DNA of 64,000 bases, taken from Diospyros lotus. Taxonomy: Eukaryota; Streptophyta; Magnoliopsida; Ericales; Ebenaceae. How positions within the stretch are numbered: position 1 is the stretch's first letter; every line of letters begins with the position of its first letter. This document shows, in pieces, positions 23,017 through 34,275 of this stretch. The position numbers and the translations under genes were made by a program. Below the pieces are notes generated by a model that had not been told where the DNA came from, did not search any database, and was given only the letters and a program-made list of their open reading frames with translations. The stretch lies in the NCBI RefSeq assembly GCF_014633365.1, contig NC_068349.1:34858753-34922752 (forward strand). The letters run 5' to 3'.

Positions 23017-24090
23017 ATGGCTTTGGTTCTTTCAACACACTTGCCTGCCTTATCCAAACTCTCCTTTCAGAAGCAACATATGCTCTTCTCTTCTTCCATG
23101 GATCCCTTCTGATTTCTCCTTCCCAATCCCACCCACTTTCAAAATCTGCCTCTTGAGCTCTCTCAGGCAACCAACCCCTCCATAAACCAAGATCCCATCT
23201 ATCTTTCCCACCTATTCCCAGCGAAACCGACTCAATTTCACCTCTTCAGAAAGGCCCAAGCCTAACATCAGGTTCATTTAAAACTCCATTGATTTCTCCA
23301 AAGAAGACCAACTCACTTCCAAGAAACAAAATTCAGCGATGGCCACCTGCCCATCTCCTCTGAGTCTCCATCTCCCGACCCCTTAAAATTTGACAAACAG
23401 CTTCTAGAAGAGAAGTTTGCAGTACTAAACATGGGTATGAATGAGTGCAGGTCTTGCAGGATACCGGTATGAATATGATGAGTTGATTTGTGACCTCTCA
23501 TATTTGGTCCTGGCAGGGCTGCCCTTTGGGAGGTTGCTGGATGTCACTGCTGGGTGGCGACAATAACTGCATTCCTGATTTGGTGAGAATCAGATAGTAG
23601 CAACAGAGAAATAACTGGGGAGAAATAGAGAAGAATAGGGAAAGAGAGAACAGAGGAAGAGAAGAGAAATGAGAGAAAATTGAGAGATAATTCAGATTGT
23701 TCTTGATGAAATTTGATAATCCTCTCCAAGAGTGCCTTGGAGAGTATATACACTCTTAGCAAGGGGGCTGCCGCAGCAGATCACACCCTTCAAGTGGTTA
23801 TAACAACCCCTTTTGTCCTATTCTGGCCCTCACACGTGGGCCCTCCCTAGGCTAACAATCTGATAATAGAATTACAGCTGGGAAATGGAATAACAAAATT
23901 ACAGTAACAAGAAATAACATCAGTAAAAATGAAATAAAAATGACTGCAAGATAAAAAAGAAGAATTTGAATTGGGTATCTCGGTCACAGCTTGTGACACT
24001 GGAGGACTGGCAATGCCTGACTTTCAGGGCAGAAAAGACTTTCTTTTAGAGCAAGAGTGTGGAGATTGTTGGTCTTGCCTAGATCTAGGA
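23017..24090 (+). pseudogene. Rubredoxin-like (chloroplast type) pseudogene, split by a solo LTR
   Basis: From the ATG at 23017 a transit-peptide-like start (MALVLSTHLPALSKLSFQKQ) is followed by stops, then DPLKFDKQLLEEKFAVLNMG and MNECRSC, which match the plastid rubredoxin family just before and at its first Cys pair. A one-base frameshift leads to GYRYEYDE and GLPFGRLL. At 23542-23998 a solo LTR interrupts the gene. Directly after it the frame resumes as EDWQCL and AEKTFF, then a stop and SKSVEI, the region of the second metal-binding Cys pair of the family (W.CPxCG), with the second of those cysteines lost. No introns are visible, so it may be a processed copy, although the parent gene structure is not in the window. 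It cannot make a rubredoxin. Confidence 0.8.
23542..23998 (-). mobile_element. Solo LTR, 457 bp, TSD CTGGA
   Basis: The ends are TGTCACTGC...GCTTGTGACA, an inverted TGTCAC/GTGACA pair, and both flanks carry CTGGA (23537-23541 and 23999-24003). The minus strand has a TATA-like GTATATACTC and then a CT-rich region, suggesting that orientation. No PBS or internal region is attached, so it is the recombination remnant of a full element. Confidence 0.82.
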
Positions 24091-27000
24091 GTCAGGCAAT
24101 TCCCATAAGCTCTCTGCGAGTCGGAGACTCTCAGAAACTCTTCTTTGGGAGTCACCACAAGTGTCAAATCCTGGAGTAGGGTCCCTAGCAACTGTTGGCT
24201 GTTGTCAGTGGCCACTCTAGAGATATTCTGGCGACATCAAGTTGCTGGAGAGGAGTGGTGGGGGAGGAAAAGTAACAATGAATGAAAAATGTTAAAACTT
24301 GTCTTATTTGTTTTCAAAATTTTGAAAACAAACACTAGCAGCCAAGTGCCATTGTGATTTTCATAGTCAAAATAGTGAAATTGAAATTGAACTGAAAATG
24401 AAACGCCTATTGAACAGGCCCAAAGTGTATTTCAAGTTTTCTAGTTTCCTAGGGCTGCATCAACTCCATTGTTGCAAAATTTCTAATTAGATGAGTGATT
24501 TCCTTGAATTAATGTGTTCTGGAAATTTAAGATTGAGCTTTCCTTTCAAGTTATAAATCTTGTTTTGTTATTCATACTTCGTATGGGTTGACAACGTGAT
24601 CATCATTTTTAGCAAACACAATTCATTATACCTTTCTCTGTTGAGATTGACAGAGCTAATTATTGTTGACAGCCCTTGGATTAGAAAACCAAAGGTAAGA
24701 TAGAGACTTAAAGAAGGTTTGAGTTATAGCTTATAGCTTATAGCCTAACCCTAGCCCAACCAAGGTGCAAGTGAATCCAAAATTCCTAGAGCACTAGAGC
24801 ACGGGCAAAAATAAAACCTTTGACCATATATCATAGAAAACTCACTGGGAGTAAGCCTTAGACCACTTGGCCAATTGCTTCATTGGCTAATTGATTTTGG
24901 CTTTTCCATTAGTCAATTGCCTCTATTTTGTGTACATTAAAACATTTGGGTGGATGCCAGATTCTGATGTGAGTTCATTGCTCTTTTTCCATTTTCAGTT
25001 ACTTCTCTTATAATTTGGATTTGGTATTAAGATGAGTACCTGGTTAATTAAAGCTTGCATCTTTGGATTTTTACACTTAAAAGGTTTATGCCACTTAACA
25101 TTTGACTTAAAGCTGCTTGTTTTTCTTTTCCTTTTTTTCTTACTTAGTTTAGTATTTTTTTTTCCTTTTCTAAGGAAGGGAAATATATGTCACGAGTTAG
25201 CAGTTGATCTGTGCATGCAGAGTTTTGTAGGCACAAATGTCAGCTTAAATATCATGTACACACACATACACATACATACACAGAGAGAGGGGGAGGGTGG
25301 GTGGGTAAATAAAATACGGCCTCTTAGTTATATCTGGAATGAACATGGTGCACATAGAACGTGTTTATCTATTGCCACTGGAACAGAACTGAATTGTTGT
25401 GAATATGAGATCAGTGGAGGATGGCAAATAAGAGGCAGAAGATGAAAGTGGATGTTTTCCAGAACTTTCTAATATATTCTCTATTATCAGTGAGGAGGAA
25501 CTGGGTGCCCGAGTTTATAATGTAATCTTGGATGAAATTTTTAGCTAGTTTCCCATTTGAAAACCTTACCTGCTTCCAGAATGTGAGCCTTTTGTATTTC
25601 TGAAAATATCTAGATGCCATGCAGTGATATGTCTAGGTCTTTCACTCAAATTCCTCTGCATTTTTAAAGGTTACTACCCCTTATTATATGTAGCTTGTGA
25701 TTTTGTGCATAGTTATTTGGATGGGTAGCAGAAAATTCCAGTCTATAACTTGGTATAACTTTTTTTGTTTTTAAATTACCAGTCTTCAGAATGGAAATTA
25801 TTTTTGGGATTTACAGAGAATGGGTTTGTTTTATAACTGGAATGATGCCAGCTATTATTAATTCTGTTTTCTTTCCTTTTTGGCAGGGTCTGCTGTATCA
25901 AATTGAAGACATGAAAGCAGCAGTATGAAGGTGTCACACAATTCTGCTTCTTCCTCTTTGTTCAACTCTTTTAATTTTTATTTGTTTTATAACAAGGAAT
26001 CTAGCTAGGATCACATTGAACCTGCAAAATTCAACCATGACCTGGGTATCTCCCACAAACCATCAGTGTCAAGTAAGCCTGATATCCTAGGATTTGGTTC
26101 CAAGAGTTCTGGGTTCACGGCTGATCTCAGAGTTCAGCTCCCAGTCCAATGGGCATTTTGTGCTTGTTCCTCTCATCTATCCTTTTCAAATCTAAAATTG
26201 ATTTATTCAGAATTGAAGGATGAGGGTTCATGGACCGAACTAGAAGTGATACTTACCAATGCCGAACTAGAAGTGATACTTACCAATGCATCTGTTCATA
26301 ATCATCCCACTGTTGGTTCTTGGCAGGGTGAAGTGATGGTTTCTTTGGTCAATAATTGCATCCATGATGTTTATCTTATCATTGAATGATAGATGATTAT
26401 TTATAGGCAGAGAAATCTGATTATTATAGTCTATTAACAACTGGGCAATAGATGACAATCAATATTACCATGTATGCTCTTTAAAAAGGTTAAGTTTGGT
26501 CAATTCTCAATTGCATGTTCATTACAGTTTGTATAACTCTTCTCCCTGAGAGAAGTGGTGCAAATGGTGAAACTATGTGCACAAATTATTGGATGGTTTC
26601 TATTGAGAGAAGTTAATAGGGTTAGAATGTGGAGATATTATATCCAGCATTCTCTCTGGCAATCCCCACTGCATGCAGATGATGAAGACAGTGCAAAAAT
26701 TGGTGAGTTCCGTGCATTGGAACAATCTGCATTGAGAGTCATGGACGTGCACTGCTGGCTGGTTTTGCATAAATTGTTCTTTATGGAATGTTTTATTTTC
26801 AAAGGTGAGCCAACTTCTTTAACATGTTGAATTATTAACTACCATTTGAATTTTGTATGTAAGCTTTTAGATGGGATGGGATGTTGATAAACAATTAACA
26901 ATATCTAAGTACCTTAACCCATGCCCAAACTGGAACTTGACATATGCACTGATTCTTGTGCTGGTGTGAAAATTCTTACTAGTTTGGATGCTTGGCATTT

Positions 27001-27162
27001 ATTTTCCAAGTTACTAATGAAATGTAAATGTTATTTTATGATAAGAAAAATATAATCAGGAGTAAACATGTTGCTAATTAAAATGTAGTGATCCTCTGTC
27101 TTTTGCAGCTCAGCTATGAAGAGAAGTTGGCATCTATGAGTAGCTCTCCCTGCTATTCATGA
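24091..27162. other. Gene-poor region downstream of mTERF18
   Basis: No protein was recognised. A 27-bp tandem duplication (unit starting GAACTAGAAGTGATACTTAC) lies at about 26237-26290. Short CA/GA tracts occur near 25257-25290. Acceptor-like sites near 25886 and 27108 are noted under the mTERF18 3' flank. Confidence 0.4.
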
Positions 27163-27167
27163 ACAAC

Positions 27168-27544
27168 TGTCATATACTTACGAGGGAAATAATAGAAGTA
27201 GGAATATTGTAATAAAACAGAATTCAATTAGTGCAGTGAGTGATTGTACACGGATAGAGAGCTGAGGTGTGTAGTACATAGGCGGTTATCAACATTGGGC
27301 AGGAAACTATGTACATGTGTGGGAAGGTTATAAATTCAAGCCAACCCCTCTATTGGAAGTATCTGGAGATTGAATGAATTTTTCCTGACTTCCCGCTCAA
27401 TTCTCTCGTTCTTCCTTTCTCTTTGTCTTTCTACTCTCTTTCTCCCTCACTTTAACGAGAATTCTCTCATTTCCCCTGGTGATCTCTCTCTCATCTCAGA
27501 AGAGATCAGAATTATACAATTGCTAGATCCCTTAGGGTCTGACA
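27168..27544 (+). repeat. 5' LTR (377 bp)
   Basis: Begins TGTCATATACTTACGAGGG and ends CTTAGGGTCTGACA. It aligns along its length with the 3' LTR at 32295-32666. The CT-rich second half is the likely transcribed leader. Confidence 0.93.
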
Positions 27545-27548
27545 ATTT

Positions 27549-27560
27549 TGGTATCAGAGC
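27549..27560 (+). other. Primer-binding site (tRNA-iMet type)
   Basis: TGGTATCAGAGC lies four bases inside the 5' LTR, complementary to the 3' end of plant initiator tRNA-Met. Confidence 0.9.
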
Positions 27561-27592
27561 CGATCCGGCTCACGAGATCAAAGGTGACAACG

Positions 27593-28800
27593 ATGGCCGA
27601 AGGAACGAGGATGAATAACTTGGAGGCTCAAGTGCAACAATGTGGATCATCGATGAGTGATCTACAAGCGCAGGTGGATCAATTGGAATTGGGATCCAAT
27701 CGGAACCACGAGGCCATCATGGCGGTCGATAGGAAATTGGAAGGCCCAGTGGCTTGAGTCAGGGAGGATATGGGAATTCAAATCTGTGAGTAGCTTTAGG
27801 GATTTATGGTGATGTTTGCGAGACAGAACCAGGTGAGCCTCTCTCCTGACTTCCCTCCTAGGGAGAGATTAGATCTAATTTTGCTGGGGTAGGGTAGATC
27901 GGATCCAATTCTATAGGGCTGAGGGATGAACCCGAGGATAGTTGGGACCTCTATAGGAGGGGAGGATCATGGAGAGCTAGGTGAGAATGGGTGGGATCGA
28001 CGACTTGAGGTGCCAATAGGACAAAACTAGCATGGTTTGCCCATGCCTTGTTTGGAGATTCCATTATTTGATGGGGTGAGTCCACGTTGGTGGATTAGAA
28101 GGTGTGAACAAATGTTTGAGTGGTACGGGGTGGCAAAGAGGCACAAGGTGACTATAGCAACATCTTAGCTTAATGATGCAGGGGACATTTGGTATCAAGG
28201 GTGGTCCAAGGTCTGCGAGGGTTGCAGATGGGGGGATTTCATTGAGGAGTTTTGTGAGAGGTTTGGAGATCAGGGCTTGTCTGATGTAGTGGAAGAGTTC
28301 AATAAAATTAGATAGGTAGGGTAAGTGATGGAGTATCAGTTGAGGTTTGAAGAGCTGAAGGCCTTGATGCTTAACCATAATCCCTATTTGACAGAGGCCT
28401 ATTTCATTTCAAGCTTCATAAGTGGCTTGAATTAGGAGTTGAGGCCAATGGTGAAAGTGCTCCAGTCTAGGACTCTCAAGCATGTTGTCGATAGTGCTAG
28501 GCTCCATGAATTAAGGGTGGAAGCATTAATAAAGAAGTAGAGAATGATGAACAAAGGAGTTGCCCCAAGGAGTCTACTGCAAGGCAAGAGCTATGTTTAA
28601 GGAGTTTGGAAGGGGATCCCTTGGAATGAAGAATTTGGCATTACCTGCCCCATCAACCAAAGTGGGAAAACTATGGAACAGAGGAGGCAAGCTGGCCTTT
28701 GTTTTAGGTGTGGGGATAAATACTTCCTTGGTCACTAATGTAAGAAACAACTCCTGTTACTGGAAGGGGAAGAAGAAGATGTAGCTGAGGAGGGGGAAGC
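27593..28800 (+). pseudogene. Gypsy gag with zinc knuckle, broken
   Basis: The region starts MAEGTRMNNLEAQVQQ, a coiled-coil-like N-terminus. After a stop near 27757 it continues in pieces: SPRWWIRRCEQMFEWYGVA, GDIWYQGWSKV, EEFCERFGD, then a CCHC-type zinc knuckle LCFRCGDKYFLGH.C at about 28695-28740, where a TAA interrupts the motif between His and the last Cys. Multiple stops prevent any Gag product. Confidence 0.85.
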
Positions 28801-28899
28801 ATCCTAGCCCCAAGAAAAGGAAGAGGAGGACAATGGAGAGATATCCCTGCATGCCCTAAAGGGATTAACTAATAGTAAGATAATCAAAATAGAGGGAAA

Positions 28900-29160
28900 G
28901 GTGGAGGATAACCGACTTATGATCCTCATTATCAGTGGAGCACCCACAGTTTTTTGGATGAGGGGACGGTTAGAAGATTGAAATGCCCCTTGATTCCCAC
29001 ACAGCTATTGACAGTAACTGTAGCTAATGGAAATAAAGTCATGAGCCGATCTGCATGCACTGGGTTCTGCTAGAAGATGCAAGGAGAGAAAGGGTTTGAA
29101 GTGGATTTGAGGCTCCTAAAATTGGGAGGGTGTGATGTGGTGTTAAGGGTTGACTAGATG
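28900..29160 (+). pseudogene. Gypsy protease relic
   Basis: MILIISGAPTVFW corresponds to the (L/I)(I/V)DSGAT..F active-site region of retroviral-type aspartic proteases. The catalytic Asp is replaced by Ser-preceding Ile here (IISGA in place of VDSGA), so it would be inactive even without the frame breaks. Confidence 0.7.
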
Positions 29161-29403
29161 AAGTACGTCAGCCTGATTTGTTTTGACTTTAACCAAATAG
29201 AGGTGACATTCAAGAAAGAGGGAAGGAAGATGACACTAACAGGTAGCAAGGAGTTGGGAATTTGTAAGATGATTATGGGGAGGAAGTTACAAAAAGATGT
29301 TCAAACACAAGATGAATCAAGTGGCTCAATTGTTCTCTATCCAAGCCACTGAAAGAAAAGAAGAGGAGCTGGAAACAGAAGGGGAATTTATGTTGATTGT
29401 CAG

Positions 29404-29420
29404 CCCCCCCCCCCCCCCCC
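29404..29420 (+). repeat. Homopolymer C17
   Basis: Seventeen C residues in a row, then T and CCC, lie between the protease and RT parts of the gypsy element. This is unusual in an AT-rich genome and also a likely place for sequencing error. Confidence 0.9.
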
Positions 29421-29639
29421 TCCCAAGCTGACATTGAGGTACGCAACTTTGACCTACTTAATATGCTGCTAGTTGAATTTGAGAATCTTTTTGTGGAGAC
29501 TAACTCCCTACCCCCAACCCAATCTATTGACCACACAATCAACCTAAAGCCAATACAAATCTTGTTAATATCCGTGCCTATAGATACCCTCCTAACCAGA
29601 AGACAGAAATAGAAAAATTGGTTCAGGAGATGCCCACAA

Positions 29640-30245
29640 ATCACTCATAAGGCTCAACCATAGCCCTTTTGCATCCCAAGTGTTGTTGGTTAAAAAAAAA
29701 AAATGATGGTTCTTAGTGTTTTTGCATTGATTACTGCCAGCTAAATGAAATAGTCATCAAAGACAAATTTCCCACCCCATTCATTAAAGATAAGCTAGAT
29801 GAGTTAAAACATGCCACCATTTTCTCTAAGCTTGACCTAAGATCCGGTTATCACCAAATCCAGATGAACCCACCCCTTTGACATACCTAAAACTGCATTC
29901 GAACCCACCATGCCCACTACGAAGTCCTTGTCATGCTCTTTGGCCTAACAATGCTCTAGCTACCTTCCAGTCACTAATGAACCGGATTTTTGAACCTCGC
30001 CTCAGAGATTTTATCCTCATATTCTTTGATGATATATAGCCAAACTTTTGACACCCACCTAAAACATTTAAGGACTACATTTAAGATTCTCAAACTCAAT
30101 CGACTATATATTAAGGGGGTTCAAAATGTGCCTTCGCACAAGGCCAAGTGGAGTATTTGGGGTACGTCATATTGGGCTTACGGGTGAGTACAAATCCAAA
30201 GAAGGTGGCAGCCATGACCAATTAGGCAAGGCCTACGACCATTAA
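29640..30245 (+). pseudogene. Gypsy reverse transcriptase relic
   Basis: Fragments in shifting frames include [30 protein letters not shown] and LIFFDDI; the FFDDI pair is the catalytic YXDD-type motif of gypsy RT. At least four frame changes and several stops occur, the first next to an A-run at about 29692-29703. Confidence 0.85.
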
Positions 30246-30249
30246 GGCC

Positions 30250-31014
30250 TTGAGGGGGTTCTTGGGGCTGACTGGCTACTATAGGAGATTTGTGAAAGGG
30301 TATGGGAAAATCAACAAACCACTCACATATTTGCTAAAGAAGGACAACTTTGTGTGGGATCAAAAGGTTGAGGCAGCCTTTGAATTATTGAAGAGATCAA
30401 TGAGTGAAGGTCTAGTATTGAGCTTACCAGATTTCAGTAAAGCATTTGTGGTAGAGACTGATGCAAGTGGAATGGGAATAGGGGTTGTCCTCATGCAAGA
30501 AGGTAGGCCCTTGGCCTTTATAAGTCAAGCCTTATCCCCAAGGCGTATGGGCCTCAGCATATATGAAAAAGAGTTATTAGCAGTCATCTTTGTAGTGGAC
30601 AAGTGGAGACACTACTTGGAGGGGGGTAGATTTATCATTAAAATCGACCAAGAAAGTTTGAAGTTTCTACTACAATAGGAACTTTACACTCATTTGCAAA
30701 GAAAGGGGATGACTAAATTGATGGGCTTAGATTATGTTATTCAATATAAGAAGGGGAAGGAGAATATTGCAGCAGATGCTCTCTCTCGGTGCCATGAGGA
30801 GGGAACAACTTCCTCTATTTTCGCTTTAGTTCTGGAGTGGTGCCAAGAAGTGTCCAAGAGTTATGAGGGAGATGAGCAGGTCAGAGCCCTCTTGGAGCAA
30901 TTAATAATTGATCCAACAAGTAAGGAAGGATATACATTGGCAAATGGGGTGATTCGATTTAAAGGAAGGCTAGTTGTTGGGAATGGCATAGAACTGAAGA
31001 AGAAGATTCTATAG
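30250..31014 (+). pseudogene. Gypsy RNase H region
   Basis: LTGYYRRFVKGYGKIN ends the RT connection. ETDASGMGIGVVLMQ contains the first RNase H Asp, and YEKELLAVIFVVDKWRHYL the conserved Glu. GKENIAADALSR marks the end of the domain. A TAG at 30676 splits it into two open segments. Confidence 0.88.
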
Positions 31015-31995
31015 GCCCTACATGAATCCCCTATTGGGGGTTATTCGGGGGTACAAACACTTATCATAAGGTGAAGCAATTATTTTGCTGGTCTAAGCTC
31101 AAAGAGGAGGTGATGAAGTTTGTCCTAGCATGTGATGTGTGTAAAACATGCAAACATGAAACTGTGGCTTATCCAGGGCTTTTACAACCTATAACCATTC
31201 CGGGGCAAGCATGGGAGTGTATATCAATGGATTTTATTGAAGGACTCCCAAAATTTGAAGGGAAGGACTGCATCTTCATAGTAGTGGACTGGTTCACAAA
31301 ATTTGCCTACTTCCTAGGTCTTACCCTTACATAGCACAAGAAGTGGCTTGGTCTTCCTAGATCAAGTGGTGAAAGTGCATGGGGTCCCAAAAACTATAGT
31401 TTCTGACAAAGACAAGGTGTTTACTAGTCTTCTATGGCAGTCCTTGATGAAATCCTTGGGGGCTAAGCTTAACCCATCCTCTGCCTATCATCCCCAAATT
31501 AATGGACAGACAGAACAAGCCAATCAATGTTTGGAGACTTACCTAGGATGCTTGTGTTTTGCACACCCTAAAGGTTGCCCCAAATGGATATCTGTGGCGC
31601 AGTGGTGGTATAACTCTAGCCACTATAGTGCCATTTAGATGCCACCTTTTGAGGCCTTTTTTGGTTGCAAACCACCCCTACTGCCAGCCCTACCAGGTCC
31701 CGCAAGTGTGGTAGCTGTGGATGAACATTTGCAAATGAGACAGCAGATCCTATAGCTGCTTAAAAAGGATCTGGCCATGGCTAAAAATCAGATGAAGCAA
31801 TTGGCTGACAAGGGTAGAAGTGAAAGAGAATTCAGTGTGGGAAATGAAGTCTATTTGAAGCTGAAAGGGCCCCGCCTTAAGTCTTTACCCACTGGTCCTA
31901 TATCCAAGCTATGCCCCAGGTATTTTGGCCCTTTTCCTATTGTGTCTAAGGTGGATAATGTGGCCTATAAACTACAATTACTGGAGGGAACTTAG
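31015..31995 (+). pseudogene. Gypsy integrase relic
   Basis: The zinc-finger cysteines are in FVLACDVCKTCKHE. The catalytic core shows SMDFIEGLP, IVSDKDKVFTS and YHPQINGQTEQANQ, carrying the D, D and E of the DDE triad. A terminal GPRLKSL..LCPRYFGPFPIV block follows. Stops at about 31332, 31636 and 31753 break the frame. Confidence 0.9.
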
Positions 31996-32076
31996 ATCCA
32001 TCCGGTGTTTCATGTATCGTTGTTGAAAAAAGCTGTAGGGGCATAACTGGTTAGTTCCCAGTTACCACAAGGAGCC

Positions 32077-32265
32077 ATGGGCATTGGCCCTTCCCCAGAA
32101 CCAGCAGCCATTGTGGATAGACGAGTGATCTATCAACTAGGAGCTCCAATCATGCAAGTACTTGTGAAATGGTCCAACATACATCAGGACAACAACACTT
32201 GGGAGTATCTCTCGGACTTGCTTAATCAGTTCCCTAGAGCAGCGAGCCTTCTAACCATTTCTTGA
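32077..32265 (+). pseudogene. Gypsy chromodomain
   Basis: VLVKWSNIHQDNNTWEYLSD has the W...TWE pattern of chromodomains at the C-terminus of chromoviral integrases, which direct insertion toward particular chromatin. It is in frame by itself but separated from the integrase by stops. Confidence 0.85.
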
Positions 32266-32281
32266 GGACAAGAAATGTCTC

Positions 32282-32291
32282 AAGGGAAGGG
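32282..32291 (+). other. Polypurine tract
   Basis: AAGGGAAGGG lies three bases before the 3' LTR, the expected plus-strand primer site. Confidence 0.75.
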
Positions 32292-32294
32292 TAT

Positions 32295-32666
32295 TGTCAT
32301 GTACTTACAGGGCGAAATAATAGAAGTAGGAATATTATAATAAAGCAGAATTTAGTTAGTGCAGTGAGTGATTGTACATGGGTAGAGCTGAGGCATGTAG
32401 TACATAGGTGGTTATCAACATTGGGCGGGAAACTATGTACATGTGCAGGAAAGCTATAAATTGAAGCCAACCCCTCTATTGGAAGTATCTGGAGATTGAA
32501 TGAATTTTTCCTGACTTCCCTCTCAATTCTCTCGTTCTTCGTTTCTCTGTCTTTCTACTCTCTTTCTCCCTCACTTTAATGACAATTCTCTCGTTTCCCC
32601 TGGCGATCTCTCTTCTCTTGAAAGAGATCAGAATTATACAATTTCTAGATCCCTTAGGATTTGACA
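32295..32666 (+). repeat. 3' LTR (372 bp)
   Basis: Begins TGTCATGTACTTACAGGG and ends CTTAGGATTTGACA. By eye about 37 differences from the 5' LTR, mostly transitions plus small CT-tract indels. Confidence 0.93.
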
Positions 32667-32671
32667 ACCAC

Positions 32672-33955
32672 CTTTTGCAATAACTTATTATCCACCCAGT
32701 GCTTTCTGGAAGTGCATTTTTAACTTCTGAAGCTTGCAATTAATCTACATTTTCGATCACTTCAACAAGAAACAATGGTCAAACTAGAAACTTTCAGTTA
32801 TAGTGAATACATTTCGCAAGATATCTGGGACTTTCAACATAATACCTTCATCTAAAGAACATATTTAACTTTTTTGTGACCATGGGATAATTACCTGTTT
32901 GATGAAACAATTTGTTTACTGGATGCAGTTTATGTGCAACTGTTATACTTCAAATGGGATTTGCATCAGATGCTGGAATTGTCAGGTAACTACATCTCTT
33001 TGTTTTCTTTTCTTTATTTCTTTGGATGGGGATACTTGGACTGAGTTCAGAGGGCATAAGAAGACCAGATAAAATATGGGAACCTGGACACGTTGCTTCA
33101 GATTACTAAGGTTGGGTTTCTTGAAAGCTTCCTCAATGGTGTAAAGTGACTGGTCAAATACTCTTTCATAGTCAAGTAGCAATCACATGTAGGCAATAAT
33201 TCAAACTCACTTTGTTGATATGTGATTTTCCATACTTTACCAACCAGATCTTTTCCTCTACTATGCCTGCATATGTTTTTTTTATGGTAGTTCCATCTTT
33301 CGAAAGTTCAGCACCAATAAAATAATATAATATGGAATGCTAATATCTTAATCAACTCTGGATCAAGACAATTTTTTTTCTCTCTTTCATTTTCTTTCTT
33401 GAAAGGAATATATGAAGGGAGATACTAAGACTCTCAATTACAATTAGATAACATCAAGGATTTCCATTGAGTCTACCTCTTTGCTTTTGTCATGGATGAA
33501 CTCAGAGCACATCCATGGAAAAGTGTCTTGGTGTATGTTATTTACAAACTGCATTGGCCCAATGGATGAGGGGAAAAAAAGACTATAATAACAAACTTGA
33601 ACTTTGGAGAGAAGTGTTAGAATCCAAAGGTTAAGTTGGTTGAAAACTGAGTATGTGGAATGTGTGTTCAATAAAATTGGGAGTCTGGATGACATTATTG
33701 TGAAACTTGGAGGTCGAGTTATCTTATCTGGAAAGATGATCAATTTTGATGTCTTTGATCAATTTTTCTAAAAGAAAGGTTGATAACAAAGGAAGTTAAT
33801 GTGGAGAAGTGTGTTTAACATTTTATAAGATCATAAAATGCCTTTAAAGCTAAAAGAACGGTTATATTAGATGACTATAGGACAAATTTGTATGCTCAAC
33901 ATCTTGTATAATTAAGTGCCAATGATTGCAAAATATGATCATAGTTGATACTATG
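32672..33955. other. Intergenic, no gene seen
   Basis: No protein similarity or bounded repeat was recognised. Confidence 0.4.
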
Positions 33956-33959
33956 GTGT

Positions 33960-34275
33960 ATCTGTGGCCATATGAAAAAAGACAAGAAGAGACAAGATCT
34001 TACATAATAAGGTTAAGGTGGAGTGTGTTGAAGATAAGAGGGGAGAGATGATTAAGATGGTTTGAACTTGTGAAAAGAAGACTGATAGGATTACTTGTGA
34101 GGTGAGTCGATAGAATAGAGGAATTCATAGTAGAAGAGGGAATGAAAGACCAACAAATCTTGATGGGATATAATAGGCTTATCAATGATGTAACTATAGA
34201 TAGAGATGGTTAGGGGTCTAGAATTCATGTAACTGACCCTACCTAATGGGTTTAGGGCTTGTAACTGTTCTCGTT
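33960..34275 (+). mobile_element. LINE (RTE-like) 3'-end fragment
   Basis: The translated end reads LRWFELVKRR, then GMKDQQILMGY, and DRDG..RIHVTDPT at about 34198-34236. This matches the terminal RWFGHVxRR...DRxxWRxxIHVADPT block of plant non-LTR retrotransposons. After it GGGTTTAGGGCTTGT resembles the usual 3' tail. The rest of the LINE is absent (5' truncation), and stops are present. Confidence 0.65.

Larger units (their letters stand above)
27168..32666 (+). mobile_element. Chromodomain Ty3/gypsy retrotransposon (chromovirus), decayed
   Basis: This is a full-length structure of about 5.5 kb: 5' LTR, PBS, gag, protease, RT, RNase H, integrase, chromodomain, polypurine tract and 3' LTR, in the order of a plant chromovirus. 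The LTRs are about 90% identical by eye, so the insertion is not recent. Flanking pentamers ACAAC and ACCAC may be a TSD with one mutation. All coding domains carry stops or frameshifts, so it is non-autonomous. It lies downstream of mTERF18 in the same orientation. Confidence 0.93.

Noticed and set aside
29397..29612. Open frame beginning with a poly-proline run
   Set aside because: The run is the C17 homopolymer inside a broken retrotransposon; not a gene.
27163..32671. Perfect target-site duplication of the gypsy element
   Set aside because: ACAAC and ACCAC differ at one base, so it is only a possible mutated TSD.
33444..33743. Open frame of 99 codons
   Set aside because: Low-complexity intergenic sequence; no domain, no splice or start context, no similarity recognised.
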